A stretch of DNA of 64,000 bases from Hymenopus coronatus (GCA_030762935.1 CM060892.1:91360827-91424826); one strand, 5' to 3'. Shown: positions 47,167 through 59,989, counted from the stretch's first letter. A program made the numbers and translations. Notes: a model not told the origin generated them from the letters alone.

Positions 47167-48535
47167 ACTTAGAATGTTTGCAAATGCATATAATAAAGAC
47201 TGTTATTTTTGAACCGATTTTCATTTCTAATCAGTGAAAGCGGCTGCTTGTTGGAGTAATAAAGAAAGAGTTTTTGTCATAGTATAGAGGGATGTAAATT
47301 CCGTATTTTTTTAAACTTGGAACAGGGTTAATGTGCTGCGGTAACATTGGGTTGTTTGTGACGATGGAAGGGAATTCCTTGGTCGTAAGCGATGTTAAAT
47401 TTACGCTGAGTAATTCCAGTGAACGTGAAAAGAGTAATAGTGGAGTTTATTGCTGTGTACGTTTTAAGCCAAATACAAACCTAAATCGCGCTTTAATGCG
47501 AAAGCGTGTTCTTCCTTTCAAGACACCGTATCTGGGCCACTTTCCTTTTATCTTCTTACAGCGTAGATCCGCATATAACGTATTTTCTGTATTATCTCAC
47601 TAGGAACCGTTTAAGTTACATATGGATGACGAATATGTTAGGTTTTATGTAACAGAACTGTATCAGTAAATTGTCTTTATTTGCGACCAATTCGACTAAT
47701 TGCATTGTAAAGTGGATGATCTAAAGCTGAAACTGGGTTTGTTTTGGATTTAAGGGATGATTCGCGCGAAAATTTAAGATTTTAGAATATGATATAGCAT
47801 CCCAGAAGAATAACCTTGCTATCCTAGGAATAATAGTTCAAAGATGCTCTACATCAGATAAGCAAATCATTGGCAATCAGCTAGAATATTCTCCAAAATC
47901 TCAAATAAAAATTGCAGTCATCAAACCTAAATTGCACCGTACTCATGGAGGTAAGGCTTTACTCCTACATACTAAGCATGCTAGTGGACAAAGGTGAGGT
48001 TAGAGGGATCACTCTTGCTACGAGAGAAGTGGTTACTTCGAAGGGTAGGACGATCAAGGGGGAGAGTTCGAGATGAGATAGAGGAGCATACGAATGAGTA
48101 TATAAGGAGTTTCGTGGAAATACTGAACAGTATTACGTAGTTTCTTCCTCTAAATATAAAACCACATACAATGGCGAAGACCTGATAATGGGTCTTATGT
48201 GTATCTAATTTTACCATATTACTTGTATTTGCCTAATTTGCACCTAATAATTACAATAATAAATTAACTAAATGCTCGCATAATTAGGCCAACTAATATA
48301 AATATGACTAATTAATAGAATATGTATTTTAACAATATATAAATATTAACATAATAATAGTGCTCAATTTGGTTGAAATGGTCGAAACGCAAAGTTGGCA
48401 CATCTGGCAATTATACAGCTCGGCGGTAACGTAACAGATACAATATAACTAATTTACCCAAATGCAAATAAGATGCGCGTATTTGCCGGTTATTACATTA
48501 AATTAAATTGAATATTGTTTGTGGACACACTTTAA
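47167..48535. other. Unassigned stretch
   Basis: A 90-codon plus-strand frame (47331-47603) and a 78-codon minus-strand frame (47981-48217) have no recognised domains. No repeats assigned. Confidence 0.4.
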
Positions 48536-48820
48536 CTGTTGAAGTTCTCAGTGTCCATTTCTATAATGGTCGTGAAAGACTGCTTAAATTTGCTTAGAAG
48601 CCTCTTTGTCAGGCTTGAGGCTCTTTTATGTGCCGTAAATCTACTCCATGGGACCACCAGCTTTATTTCCGTTCCGAAGAAATTTATGTTAATGCTTTTA
48701 TGCCCGAAAAGATCCAATGCCCTCGCCGGGTTTGAACACACGACTTTGCAAACCAAAGGTTAGTCCTTAAAGGACGACGAGAAGCTATGTAACCGAGTTG
48801 ACTCACAATGGTGGAAAATA
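48536..48820 (-). repeat. SINE-2, tRNA-derived
   Basis: The minus-strand head lies near 48730-48810, with the B-box-like GTGTTCAAACCC at 48727-48738. The body (plus TTCCGTTCCGAAGAAATTTA near 48666) matches the 1.8-kb copy in inverse orientation. The two overlapping 74-codon frames (48532-48763) are inside the repeat. Confidence 0.75.
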
Positions 48821-49500
48821 TATAAATTGGTCAATGCGAATAGTGAAGTAGATGCGCACTTGTATAGATCAGGAGGTCTACCATTTTCCATAACCGCTAA
48901 CTGTAACGGTCGCCATGAGAAAGATCGAGTGACATTGCTGGAATGGCAAGGACGTCACTTAAGGACTACTGCCCTCTATAAAGAGCTTTAATGTTATTTT
49001 TGCTCGGGAATGAGCCTCCCCACTACTTAGGGATTCATGGGGCGTACATAACGGCTGTAGTAGCTTAAGCTGTCCTCTGTGAAGACGGATTCAAGTCGCC
49101 CGCCGGGTTCCTCAATTTGACATGAACGCCTTTCTCTTCCTCTCTGGAGAATAATCTAGGTCAGGAGAAGATGGGAAAGGAAGAGTTAAATGAATGAGGG
49201 GCAATTTTCTCGCTTTCCACAGTGGCTCCCCTTGTCTCAATGGGCAGCATCATTATGCTGTCCAGAATCCGTTTGGACGGGGTAAAAGTTTGGCGTCGTC
49301 GTTGAGCCCTTTGTCTGTTTCAATTATTACTGCAGCATGCGAGGAAAACAGTAATTGTTATACATTTGTTTCTATTTGGCAATTATTAGAAAGGCTTTAT
49401 TTGTTCAAGTGCCAAAGTTGACACGACAAGCACTTTTAGTTTTCTTTCAAATAAAAAAAAAACAACTAAACATCCACATCACTTTCCCTACCCCTAAAGT
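48821..49500. other. Unassigned stretch, possible SINE remnant
   Basis: GACGGATTCAAGTCGCCCGC near 49084 resembles a B box, and the surrounding 49020-49200 is GC-richer. No second copy was seen. Confidence 0.35.
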
Positions 49501-49636
49501 TTATTGCTTTCTCTGCCAAGCGAAAAATAAAGTGTAAACAGAGAAGCTATTGTATTTCAACACAAAATCGATGTCGCGATTTCACAGAAAATATTTGTTT
49601 TATGGTTCCCCGAAAACAAAAAGAGGCATTATTTAA
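49501..49636 (-). repeat. Family A fragment, 3' end
   Basis: A degenerate hairpin, then CGATGTCGCGATTTCACAGA, ends just after the AAAAAGAGGCATTAT block, where a plus-oriented copy begins. Confidence 0.75.
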
Positions 49637-49637
49637 A

Positions 49638-50470
49638 AATATGATGTGGTCCATTTATATGACTTTTCTACATCTCTAGATGTAGTATAGTTAAAAGGCT
49701 CATTCTTCTATTTACTTAATGATAATCGAGAAAAAAATTAGCAAAAAGGGGTCTTCCTACTTGCTTCCTTGTAAGCAGAAGGGAAATAAGGGAGTACCAT
49801 AGGCTAAATCGATAGTAAAATCTTTTAAAAGCTGGAGAAAAATATAAATAATTTAAAGCCGAAACTAATAATAAGGAATATCTCAAAAACACGAACTCCA
49901 TCAAAAAAATATATAACATAAACTGTGTGTTTTAACGAGCACTAAATTTTTTTTAGTGAGCTTTTACCTCTTACGGTTTATCAGTTATGCAAAATTCCGC
50001 AAAATTTTACCAGAATAAGTGTATCTTCAAAGGCTATTTCCAAAAAATTTAAGATATACATTTTATTTGCCATGTAAATATCTGAAATATAAGAGATTGT
50101 AATCAAATTAGCTAGAGTCATTTTTGAGAAAGTCAAAAGTTTCGAAAAATTATCCATGTAAAGGAAAGGTTGGGGTGGAGGCTTTTTTTTAAGAATCTTC
50201 GTGTCGCATCCTTGGCAAATACCAAACTTAAATACCAAGTTTGGAATTTATCGGTCTCTTCGTTTTTGGGCTATGCTGCCCAAACACACATACACACACA
50301 TACCCACAGACAGACACACATACACACATGAATATTTTTCTAAAAATGTTTTTTTAATTCAGGGGGTCCCAAAACATGTATTTCCGGGGAAATATCTGTA
50401 TCAAATTCTTGGGTGCAGTACAATATAATCTCTATGCACTATGTACATAGTACGTGTAGAGAAAGTAAAA
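49638..50470 (+). repeat. Family A copy, full length
   Basis: The copy runs from TGATGTGGTCCATTTATATG to the hairpin CACTATGTACATAGTACG and TAGAGAAAGTAAAA. The CA core at 50283-50326 is interrupted by CAGA and TACA units. Confidence 0.9.
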
Positions 50471-51084
50471 AAGTTCCTGCGTGCGTGCCCGAGACTGCGC
50501 GCGCGCGTCTTTGAGCAGTGAACTCAAAAGACTAAAAGTATGTTAAACATCAACATTTATATTTTAGTTCAGCATCTTGCAGGAAATTTCACGAAAATTC
50601 CCTTACAGCAAACTATTCTTTTCATGGAAAATTTTTCGGAATTTTTTATTTTCTCAAAATGACCTCTAACGCTTGTGGATAAAGTACCATATGCAAGATG
50701 TTTTATGGAAATGAAATGTATATCTGAACTTCCATGGCAATAGCTTCTGAAGGCTACATAACTGGTAAACCTTAAGACATGAACAAATGCTTACTACACA
50801 AAACATTTGTCGTTACAGTGTGCAATTTGTCAGATTCATTATTTTTGTGGAGTAAATCGTTTTCGGGTTATTCCACATTTCTATGTTAATTGATCAATAT
50901 TTAAATATTTCTCAACTGATAAGTTCTCATTTGTTTTCCTTTTGATTTAATCCAGGCTATGAAAGGAACCGAATTTCATAGCGACCAGATTTTAAAAGAT
51001 TTCACTACCACTTTAGACTAATGCATTCTCTTAATTCCTATATATTCACAAGGAATTAAGTAATAAAAACATTTCTTCTAATGT
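50471..51084 (-). repeat. Family A copy, 3' end replaced
   Basis: It starts at the core (GCGCGCGCGTCTTTGAGCAG) directly after the preceding copy and runs to the 5' region near 51084. The junction joins the hairpin end of one copy to the core of another. Confidence 0.8.
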
Positions 51085-51440
51085 TTACTTTCTGTGATTC
51101 ATGCTTATAGTACAGAGGTAGAGAAGGTATTGCATTCCACTCAAAGTTTCGATACAAGGATGGCATTATAGAAATATGCTTTTTGGGTATCATAAATCCA
51201 ATCCTAAATCCTAGAATTGTGTGTGTCCTATCTTGATGTTTAAGTTCACCATCTTTCGAGGATGCGACACGAAGATTTTTAACAAAATCCCCTCACCCCA
51301 AAAAACTAAATGACTAACATTTTGGTTAAAATAGCGTATATTAAAGGTTGTCAAGACTTTTAAAATGTGTATCATGAATTTGTTGAGAATAGTCTATGAA
51401 GTGCTCTTTGTACTGAATGACTTTTTATATAGCTGGCAAC
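51085..51440 (-). repeat. Family A copy, internally deleted
   Basis: The hairpin remnant (ATGCTTATAGTACAGAGGTAGAG) and the TTGCATTCCACTCAAAGTTT block are followed by shortened body segments up to CTGAATGACTTTT. Confidence 0.75.
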
Positions 51441-51867
51441 TATAGGGGGGTGGGGGTGTGAGTCCTTCAAGGCAAGCAAGTGTAGGAGAAGAAGAATCGG
51501 GAGAGTCCCAAGATAAGCTACATTTCAAAATGAGAGAAAAGCCATTTTCAGAAAATTCAAATGCATGATAATATTGCAATGCTTAAGAAAATATCATTTC
51601 AAAATTTTTTTCGATGCAATGAATGGTTTCAAATTGGCGGAGCTGTCTGAAAATCTTGATTTGCGTGTTTAAAAGTTGCCTGAAATATGCATGAAATTTG
51701 GTACGTCTTAGACTTACTTTTTAATTATGTTATTTATCCACAACTTTTTATATAAAAGACATTAACTCCTATATTTTCGTTTAAAAATCCCAACAAAGTG
51801 TGAATAAAATGTAACACCTCTCTTAAAGTTTATAGAGTAAGATTAATTGATGAAAAAGACAGGATTT
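51441..51867. other. Unassigned AT-rich spacer
   Basis: No gene or repeat recognised. Confidence 0.45.
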
Positions 51868-52854
51868 TTAGTTAAGTCCACCAATAGCTCCAATAAATGC
51901 TTCTGCCTTCCAAGAGATGATTGATGGTTAAAATATATGATGTATAAAATATATGGATAGACAATGCTTTTCAATGTCTAATATGGGTGTTTATTTTCCC
52001 TTTCAGGTAGGAAATGGATCTCATTTCACTAATTAGGTCAGAAATTTCTTTTAAAAAGTTTTATAATTAAACGCTAATATAGATTTTTCGGAGTAAGCTA
52101 ACCTTCCGAGTAATGTTTAATTAAGGAGATAATTATCTTTGTTTTTGCTGTTATATACGAGCAGTAGAGAATCAAAGGAAATTCCATGGAATTAGACCTT
52201 CATAATAACTTTTATATTTGCCAGTCTTCACGAAATAAGAAAGAAAAGATGAACTAGCTCCTATGGACTCAAAACGGAAGCACATTGATAACTAGTCTTC
52301 GATCCGAGGTCACGAAAATGCCGAATTGACGTGCAGCTCACACAGAGCATAACTACATATAACGCGATGAAGTGGGCGTGATCTCTACAGCCCGTTTCGA
52401 AACGTGTTGCACTATCTAGCGTAGCACTGTTCACTGCCTGGCCTCGTTCAGTTTATGCTAGTAGGTAAACTAGTGAACACTGGAAGAGAGCGCAGATTGA
52501 AAAATACTGCTTGAATATAACAATAAAAAGAAAGTTAATTATCTTCTTAATTAAAGATTACTCGGAAAGTTGCTTTACTCGGAAAATTTATATTAGCATT
52601 TAATTATAAGTCCTTTCAAAATAAATCTGTGACCTAATTAGTGTAATGAGATCCATTTCCTACCTGAAAGGGAAAATAAATACCCATATTAGACATTGGA
52701 AAGCATTGCCTGTCCATATATTTTAAACGAAAGCATCAAATATCTCAGGGAAGTCAGAAGTCTGGAACTTTCTATTTACTGTGACATTTGTATAATGTTT
52801 AAACACATTATTTTTTCAGCATTTATTGGAGTTTTTGGTGGACTTAACCAAATT
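51868..52854. mobile_element. Foldback element with ~300-bp inverted arms
   Basis: The left arm (51868-52166) and right arm (about 52508-52854) are reverse complements with moderate divergence. TTAAGTCCACC near the left outer end mirrors GGTGGACTTAA at the right. GTAGGAAATGGATCTCATTT (about 52008) mirrors AATGAGATCCATTTCCTACC (52647). The ~340-bp GC-richer centre holds no ORF. This is a non-autonomous long-TIR or foldback DNA transposon. The superfamily cannot be told, and no target duplication is clear. Confidence 0.85.
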
Positions 52855-53152
52855 TATATTCCACACTGCGAATGATAAAACATGTTTTGAGTGAACAGGA
52901 GGAGAGCCTTTTTTTTTCGATACAGCACAGATGTATCTTGTAGTTCGCTGCAATGAATTCAGTCGTTTTGGAGAATTTATGTCATTGTCTTTTCAAAGCT
53001 CTGCATATTATTATTTTGAATTTTTGTATTAAGCTTTATACTTTTATTTATAAAAGAATAAGGCGTTTTATTTACTAATGAAATATGATATGAAATAATT
53101 ATTATTGTTTTATTGTGACCTTTATGAATTGCAACGATGCATATAATATCAA
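52855..53152. other. Unassigned AT-rich spacer
   Basis: No gene or repeat recognised. Confidence 0.45.
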
Positions 53153-54457
53153 TATGCGAGGGCTGTAAATAAAGTAGTGGCAACATTGATAGAACACAAT
53201 ATTTCTTGAACTCACAAATACAATTGCATTACATTCCTTCAATGTATTCACCCGCAAAGCCCCTGATCTTTTGCCAAATGTAGGGCAGCCGTTGGGGACC
53301 GTTGGCAAGGCGATCTCTGTTGATGACTGCGACGGAGTGCCCTACTGCGCGGACTACAGATGCCACGTCAGGAAATCGGCGGCCTCGGAGGGGTTCCTTC
53401 AACTTCGGAAACAGGTCGAAGGATTCATGTCTGGTGAGTACAGAGGATGTTCCAAAACCTCCCAATGCCACCGTTGCAATAAGAGCTGGACATTGTTTGC
53501 GACATGACAACGTGCGTTGTCATGCACACTATGTGGTGATCGTCTCACAATAAACGTGGACGTTTGCGCCGCAAAGCCGGACGAAGATGTCCCTCCAGAA
53601 ATTGGCAATAGTAGTTACTGTTGACGGTTTGTCCCTCAGGCACAGCATGCGTAAGAATAACCCCCTCATAGTCGTATGCCACAATCAACATCAGCTTCAC
53701 CCGACTGGGTCCCTGTCGAACTTTCTGTGGACGTGGTGAACCTGGGTGACGCCATTCATTCGACTGACGCTTCAATTCCGGCTTATAGGCTCGTGCCCAC
53801 GTTTCATCAATATGCTGCAGAAATGCGTCGCCTTTGTTGCGGTATCTGTCCAGGCGGATGCCAGCCAGTGCATACCGGTGCCATTTCTGTACCTCAGTGA
53901 GTCGATGTGGAACCCAACGGGCGCAATTTTCCTCAGGTGAAGACATTTCGTCAGGATATGCCACACAGTTTGATGACTGAGACCAACCTCTACGGATAAT
54001 TCCCGGACAGTCCATCGATGGTCCATGGCAACGAGACCACTCAAGATGTCAATCTGATCTTGCGGAATGGACGGCCGACCTGTGCGGTGCAAATCCGCAG
54101 TTTCAGTCCGACCTGCACGAAACGCCTTGACCCATCGTGCAGCCCTCCTGTACGGCAATGCATTCCCGCCACAGGCTTCACGTAATCCTCGATAACATGT
54201 TGATGCATTTTTTCCACGGGCAACCTCGATTTTAATCCATGAACGCTGATCGTCTTTGGTAAACATGCTTTAGAGCGGTGCACTTGACACTGCTCACTTC
54301 AACGCTACACAGCAACAACACACTGTCAACTGGCAGCCTGACCAATGCACACCTCACATCGACACTAGTCACCCGATCGCTCCCGTATCCTATTGGCTCA
54401 TACCCACTCTTCTGTGAATGTGGGGACCATGTTGCCACTACTTTCATTACAGCCCTA
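53153..54457 (-). mobile_element. Mariner-like transposon 3, best preserved
   Basis: The inverted repeats match over about 28 bp: left GAGGGCTGTAAATAAAGTAG, right reverse complement TAGGGCTGTAATGAAAGTAG, both followed by TGGCAACAT. The ~1305-bp length is the usual full size. The outer few bases differ (TATGCGAGGG on the left). The interior is clearly GC-richer than its surroundings and the transposase is almost complete, so it is probably the most recent of the mariner-like insertions. Confidence 0.93.
53229..54266 (-). pseudogene. Mariner transposase with about three frameshifts
   Basis: Read 54266 to 53229. N-terminal DNA-binding part: MFTKDDQRSWIKIEVARGKN through RTGRPSIP (HTH 1) and a second HTH around VRELSVEVGLSHQTVWHILT. 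The frame changes near 53935, then ARWVPHRLTEVQKWH and IDETWARAYKPE (first catalytic Asp) and LIVAYDYEGVI (second Asp) follow. A second change comes before VHDNARCHVA and HPLYSPDMNPS (third Asp). A third change precedes FDLFPKLKEPLRGRRF and the end AGEYIEGM. All three acids of the D,D34D triad are visible, and the total length fits the family's ~345 residues. Confidence 0.92.
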
Positions 54458-55036
54458 ATGAACTACTTTTGGAACAGGTTGTACCTCAACGTGTGCATGT
54501 TTGCGCTACACACCACTCTCCACTAACCTCTTTTTACACCAGCGACGGCTCAATATATTCGTAACTGTATGCACTTCGGAACACTATTGATAATTGTGAC
54601 ATTTGAATTATCACAGAAAATTGCAAATGAGCATAAACTAGAAATGCTATAGCTTTGCAATCTCTTGTACATACAATCATTCTTTCGTATATTTTTTTAA
54701 GTTTCCCGTAGTTACGCATGAGACCCGAAAAATATTTTTTTGCAAATATGTCACTAAAATGTTCAAGACAAAAAATCCATAACAAAAACTCATAGCATTC
54801 GCTTGAGCTTAGTTTTATAATCAGCCTTAAGCGCAATTGGGAGCTTAAAACATATTAAGTTACTATTCGCAACGGTAATGTGGTGGAAGGTTAAAAATCA
54901 ACAGGTATCATCATACAGGACCCGTCAAAACAAATATCTTTCGCTGGTATTGTTATTAATCAGAAAAGCATATGAAAGACAACACATTATAATTCTAGAC
55001 AATGCCATTAATATTGAGAATAGAACATGAAAAATA
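54458..55036. other. Unassigned spacer
   Basis: No gene or repeat recognised; a 100-codon minus-strand frame (54534-54836) has no features. Confidence 0.4.
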
Positions 55037-55728
55037 ATATGATGTTTTCCATTCACATGAATATCTCTAACTAATCTGCACCAAATTTTTCTGATCCTTC
55101 TCTCTATTTAGTGCTAATTCAGATAAACATAAGATAGCGAAATGATCTACTTTGTTTGTTTCCTTATAAGTAGAAGGGAAATAATGTAGCATACTAGGCT
55201 AAAACAATGGTCCAATAAAAGTCTTTAAAGCTGTTCGTCTTTAATTGAAATCCATTTTTTTTTTTTTTTTTTTGCATGGTCAAAAGCTAACAAATTCCCG
55301 TATGAGAAAAATGTAACTACTTTAATACTAAAACCAATAACAAGCAATATCTCGAAAACTGTCAATTCTAAGGAAAAATTAATATGTTATAAGCTGTGTG
55401 CTTTAACAGGATCTACATTCTTTGTGCATTTGTCTATCTCTTATAGTTTATCAGTTATGCAAAAGACTTCCAGACTGAAGAGGTCTTTAGAGGCTATTCC
55501 AAGAAAATTCAAAATAAAGAATTTATTTTTCATATGTAATATACGCTATTTTAATCTAAACTGTTAGTCATTTTTGAGAAAATCAAAATGTTCGAAATTG
55601 TTTCCATGTAAGGGATATTTTTAGGGCAGGCAAATTTCCACCAAATATTCATGTTACATTCTTGAGATACTACACTTACATACCAAATATGGCATTTTAC
55701 CAACTTTTAGTTTATGAGTTATCGTGTT

Positions 55729-55772
<44 letters not shown>

Positions 55773-55935
55773 GACATACACATGCAAATACGCACACCCG
55801 CGGACCTTTATCCAGAAAGGCACATGGGCACTAAAACGTGCATTTTTTGAGAAGTATCGGTATCCAATTTTAGGTTGGAATGCAATACCTATCTACCTAC
55901 TCTGTATGTTGTACATACGTGCTAGAGAAAGCTAT
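55037..55935 (+). repeat. Family A copy, full length
   Basis: It runs from TATGATGTTTTCCATTCACA to a shortened hairpin (GTATGTTGTACATACG at about 55904) and TAGAGAAAGC. A 21-base T run sits in the body (55255-55275) and (CA)n lies at 55733-55769. Plus-strand frames across the core are artefacts. Confidence 0.9.
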
Positions 55936-56692
55936 AATATTGGCAAAAGAAACTCAGATGACCTGGTACAATATGGTGGCAGGGGAGTGGATTATTTTAT
56001 TGCTGTTTTCTTTTGTATATATCCCTTCAACCTTCTTCGTTATATCGGAGTCTTAGACTTCAGAAAGCACTGATTGAAATGTAATTCATCTTAAGGTTTT
56101 ATCTATCTGCATTTATAATTTTAATATGATGAAGTCTTGTAAGTTTTTATTCAGAAACTTTCATTGCGTTTACTAAAATAGACAAATAAATTACAAATTA
56201 TGAAATTAGGCAAAAGTTTTTTCTTTTAAAGCAGAAGATAATATAGATATGTTTCGGATATTCCAAGTGTGTGCATATATATAATTGTTGTTTTTAATCG
56301 CTTAACATGAGGGAAAATTTTGTATTTTTAAAATACTTAATGAAACGATAATGAATATATACAGGCTGGGAGGTGTATATGTGCAAATAGATATCAATTT
56401 CTAGTATTTGAAGTTTTTTTTAGCTTTCAACTAAAATTATGTTCATGCGACATTTTTTCATGATATTTTTAGGGCGAGTATTACTCCTTATCTAAGGCAT
56501 TTGAATGAGTCTTTAACAAAAAGGTCACATGGTTGCCCCTCCTCTGCCTCTGACCTTTGCCCTGCCTCAGAAGTGTAATGTCAGGGTAGAAATTCGATCG
56601 CGCAGAAACTGATTCATGTCATACTACTTTGGTGGTTTGAAAACTGCTCCTTTAACCTTCTAAAATAACAAATGAAAATTTTTAAAAAAATA
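55936..56692. other. Unassigned AT-rich spacer
   Basis: No gene or repeat recognised. Confidence 0.45.
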
Positions 56693-57500
56693 TAATGTGT
56701 TCCATTCACATGTCGTTCTCTACATCTTTGTAACAAACTATTATTAATAAGCTTATTGTTCTCTCTACTTCATACTAATCGAGAAAAACATTAGCAGAAA
56801 CAGTCTTTTTACTTATTTTATTGTAAGCAGAACGGAAATAAGGAATGCACTAGGCTAAACCGACAGTCAATTGTTTTAAAATGTGGTTAATGTGAAACTA
56901 AAATCCGTTTGTTTACGTGACCAGAAGTAGACAAGCTCCCACAAGAGAAATGTTTAAGTGTTTTAAAAATAAAACTAATAACAAGTCAAAAACGGTCAAT
57001 TCGAAAGCGACGAACTTCACGAAAAAAATATACGAACAACGAGATATGCATTATTTTGTAGACAAGTTTTCTCTATCCGTTACGGTTTACCAGTTGTACA
57101 AAATTCAGTAAAATCCGTCCAGAATGAACAGACCTTCAGAGGCTATTCTCAGAAAATTAAAGATATGCCTTTTATTTGAGATAGAAATTGTTCTAATATG
57201 TAGTATTTAATGAAAATCATTGGAATGTCGTTTTGAGAAATTTTTTCCATGGAAACGGTAGTTTGAAAATCTTTATGACGCATCCTTGGAAGATACAAAT
57301 TATAAACTTAAATACCGAGTTTTGTATTTAACGGTCTTTTCATTTTTGAGCTATGCTGTCCGTAGGCATACGTACGGACCTTTTTCTGTTTTGTTTTTTT
57401 TATTCAGGGGGTCTGGTTAAATCTCGGTATCGAATTTTTGGCTGCAATACAATACCTTCTCTATACACTATGTACATAGTGCAAGTAGAGGAAGTAAAAA
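56693..57500 (+). repeat. Family A copy lacking the microsatellite
   Basis: The copy runs from TAATGTGTTCCATTCACATG to the full hairpin CACTATGTACATAGTGCAAG and TAGAGGAAGTAAA. The CA core is missing (57360-57385 reads CGTAGGCATACGTACGG). Confidence 0.9.
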
Positions 57501-59088
57501 TATCAGATCACTTAGCAGTGAGTAACAGTTTGTGTAGAGTTGTGCAGGCTATTTAAGAAAATTAAAACGAGTTATGTGTCCGAGTGGGTACTGTATAATT
57601 TCACTATGGTACCCATGTTTTATAAATATTTGCAAATTTTTTTTTGCTTGTTATTGGTGTTTTTATGTATGCTTCTGCAGAGGTACTTTTTAAAACGGCA
57701 GTAAAAACAAATGTATTTGGATGTGGATTATTAAAATACTTAGCGATTTCAGTGATGACATAAAATGTTGTTACATGTAAACTGAGTAATGACCTAAAAT
57801 GTAAGTAGTGTGTGCAATATGACTATGCGACCATCATGTTCAATACAACCATGTGCGCTATGTGACTGTATGACCGTGAAAGTCAATATAACTAACTGTG
57901 TGCGCTATGGGGCCATTTTCGCAATATGCTCCGTCAGCTGTAACCGATTTTCGAACTTGGGACGTCTTAACTGTGAGGCAAACACACTATTCCTACACTA
58001 CAGAGACGGGTTATGTTTCTTATATTTATGTTATGCTTAGGATAGAAGAGTAACTTGAAATTATTGGTAGGAAGTTAGAGTATCGTTGAGAGTTTTTGAA
58101 AATACCCTTTTTAAGACAGAAATAGTTTGTCACCAAATAAGGGACAGCGAACGTTCTTTTGTTCTTAAGACAGTCAAAAGAACTACCAACGGATTTTAAG
58201 AAAACGTTGAGCAAAGCTTCTTAAACGACCAGGGAGTTAAAAATTTCAAACTCATATGTTAATATTTTAAAGCATATGAGAATGAAGTTATAGGAGTCGT
58301 AATGTTTGAAACACAAGTGATTCTTACAAGTTTATCAGCCAGAAATTATAAAGGTGTGTAAGATTACAAAAACCGGATACCATATTATATGGATGTAAAC
58401 GTTAGAAATAAGTCATTGGAGGATTTGAACTATTCGAAATTGAATATACAGCATCCAATGCAATAACTTCACGCCCAGTACAAATTGAAATCTAAGAGAA
58501 TCAACTTGCTACAGATTTTTCGATAAATTTGTGCCTCGTAACTTTTAATTTGTAATTTGTAATGGAAATTCATATAATTTATATACATCAAATGATATGA
58601 AGTGCTAATTGTAAACTGATTTACTAGTAAATGGACTTACAAATAAAAGTAAAGTTCACAGTGAAAATTAGCTCAATGTTGTCATTTTGATCCTTCAATC
58701 TGATCACACCTATCATTCCAAGCTCGAGCAAATTTTTAAATAGGGACCTAAATAATAATTAATGCCTAGTAATAGCTACCCAAATAATGATACATTGCAG
58801 TACCAGGCGAAGCTAACTATATTCGCCAAAACTCATGGTACCAAATTGATTTACTTAATTGTTATGTGGAAGAAATCGTGGCATAAGTAACCCAATTACG
58901 GGGCATGGAAATTAAAAGGTAACTTTACTTTCTGTACGAAAACATACCCATAACATTATTTAAAAAATCAGAGGTTTCACAGGCTAAAGCCGTTAAATTC
59001 AATATGTACATTTTGTCATGCAAATAATTTTAAATCTTGAGACCGTTAGTCGGCCTCTTTATTATGGTTATTGTTATTTCCATCAATT
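57501..59088. other. Unassigned AT-rich stretch
   Basis: Short frames only (57810-58040 plus, 58026-58214 minus), without recognised features. Confidence 0.4.
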
Positions 59089-59748
59089 GTTAATTAGCTA
59101 ATGTATTTAAGAATGTTAATAATAAATTGTTTAATGTATTTAGAAGTGTAAAGCTAGCTTCTAGCAAGCACAGCTCAGAGTTGTTTACCTAAACTAGGCT
59201 ATTGGGGAAGAAATTTCTCTTTTGTTGGTCACGTAAATGGTGCATGTGCGTGCAATAGAGAAATAAGTGATGGTGAAGACCCAAATTGTAGTGAAAGGAG
59301 TCTTTTTTCCATTGTGTGATGTTGGTCACGTGAGTGTTATGATGCATTATGGGCTATATCATCGCTAAGTTCGCGGTCTTTCTGACTAATCAGAAAGATG
59401 CAGCCATGACAGAAAATCTACTATATAAGTAGGAGATTGTAGGATCTCAGGGTACTCAGCTACGTACATCAAGACTCCCACAGTTATACTCATCAAGACA
59501 TTAAAATACACTCAGTCGCTATGTACGCGTAACCGTTAAGTTCAAGGCGCTTACTTGTTGTAAGATTGTCAGTACGGTTAGAGAGTAATAAGTGAACAAG
59601 TAATAAGTTTAATAAGTGAAGTTAATGCACGTCGTTAAAGAAGGAAAGCTCCTAGAAATAATTGCAGTTATATTGTAAAGCAAAGTGCTTGTCGACATGT
59701 CTTCTAGTCAGGAATAAACGAATAGGTAAAATAAAAGTGTGTGTTAAC
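59089..59748 (+). mobile_element. Possible solo LTR or Pol II promoter unit
   Basis: TGTTAATTAGC opens the segment and GTGTGTTAAC closes it. A TATA box (CTATATAAGTAG, 59421) is followed about 25-35 bp later by an initiator-like CTCAGGGTACTCAG, and AATAAA lies at 59712-59717. This order fits an LTR (U3-R-U5). No primer-binding site, second copy or target duplication was found, so a host promoter or chance remain possible. Confidence 0.25.
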
Positions 59749-59989
59749 TATTTCGTAAGATCACTCCCAAGCTACCCTCATTGCTTCCACCCGAGTGAGT
59801 CAAATCTACATGCATATTGAGCTGAGCCAGAGGCAAACCACCGGTAGTGGCTCTTCTGAACAAGGTTCGTGGAGATCTACTCTTTTGGTAGTGGAGTGAG
59901 TCTAGAGGCACCCGACAACGCAAGAGCAACGCCAACTTCATGCTTGGCTCTTCAACGGGGTGTTAAATAACACTGTATACTTTGCATAT

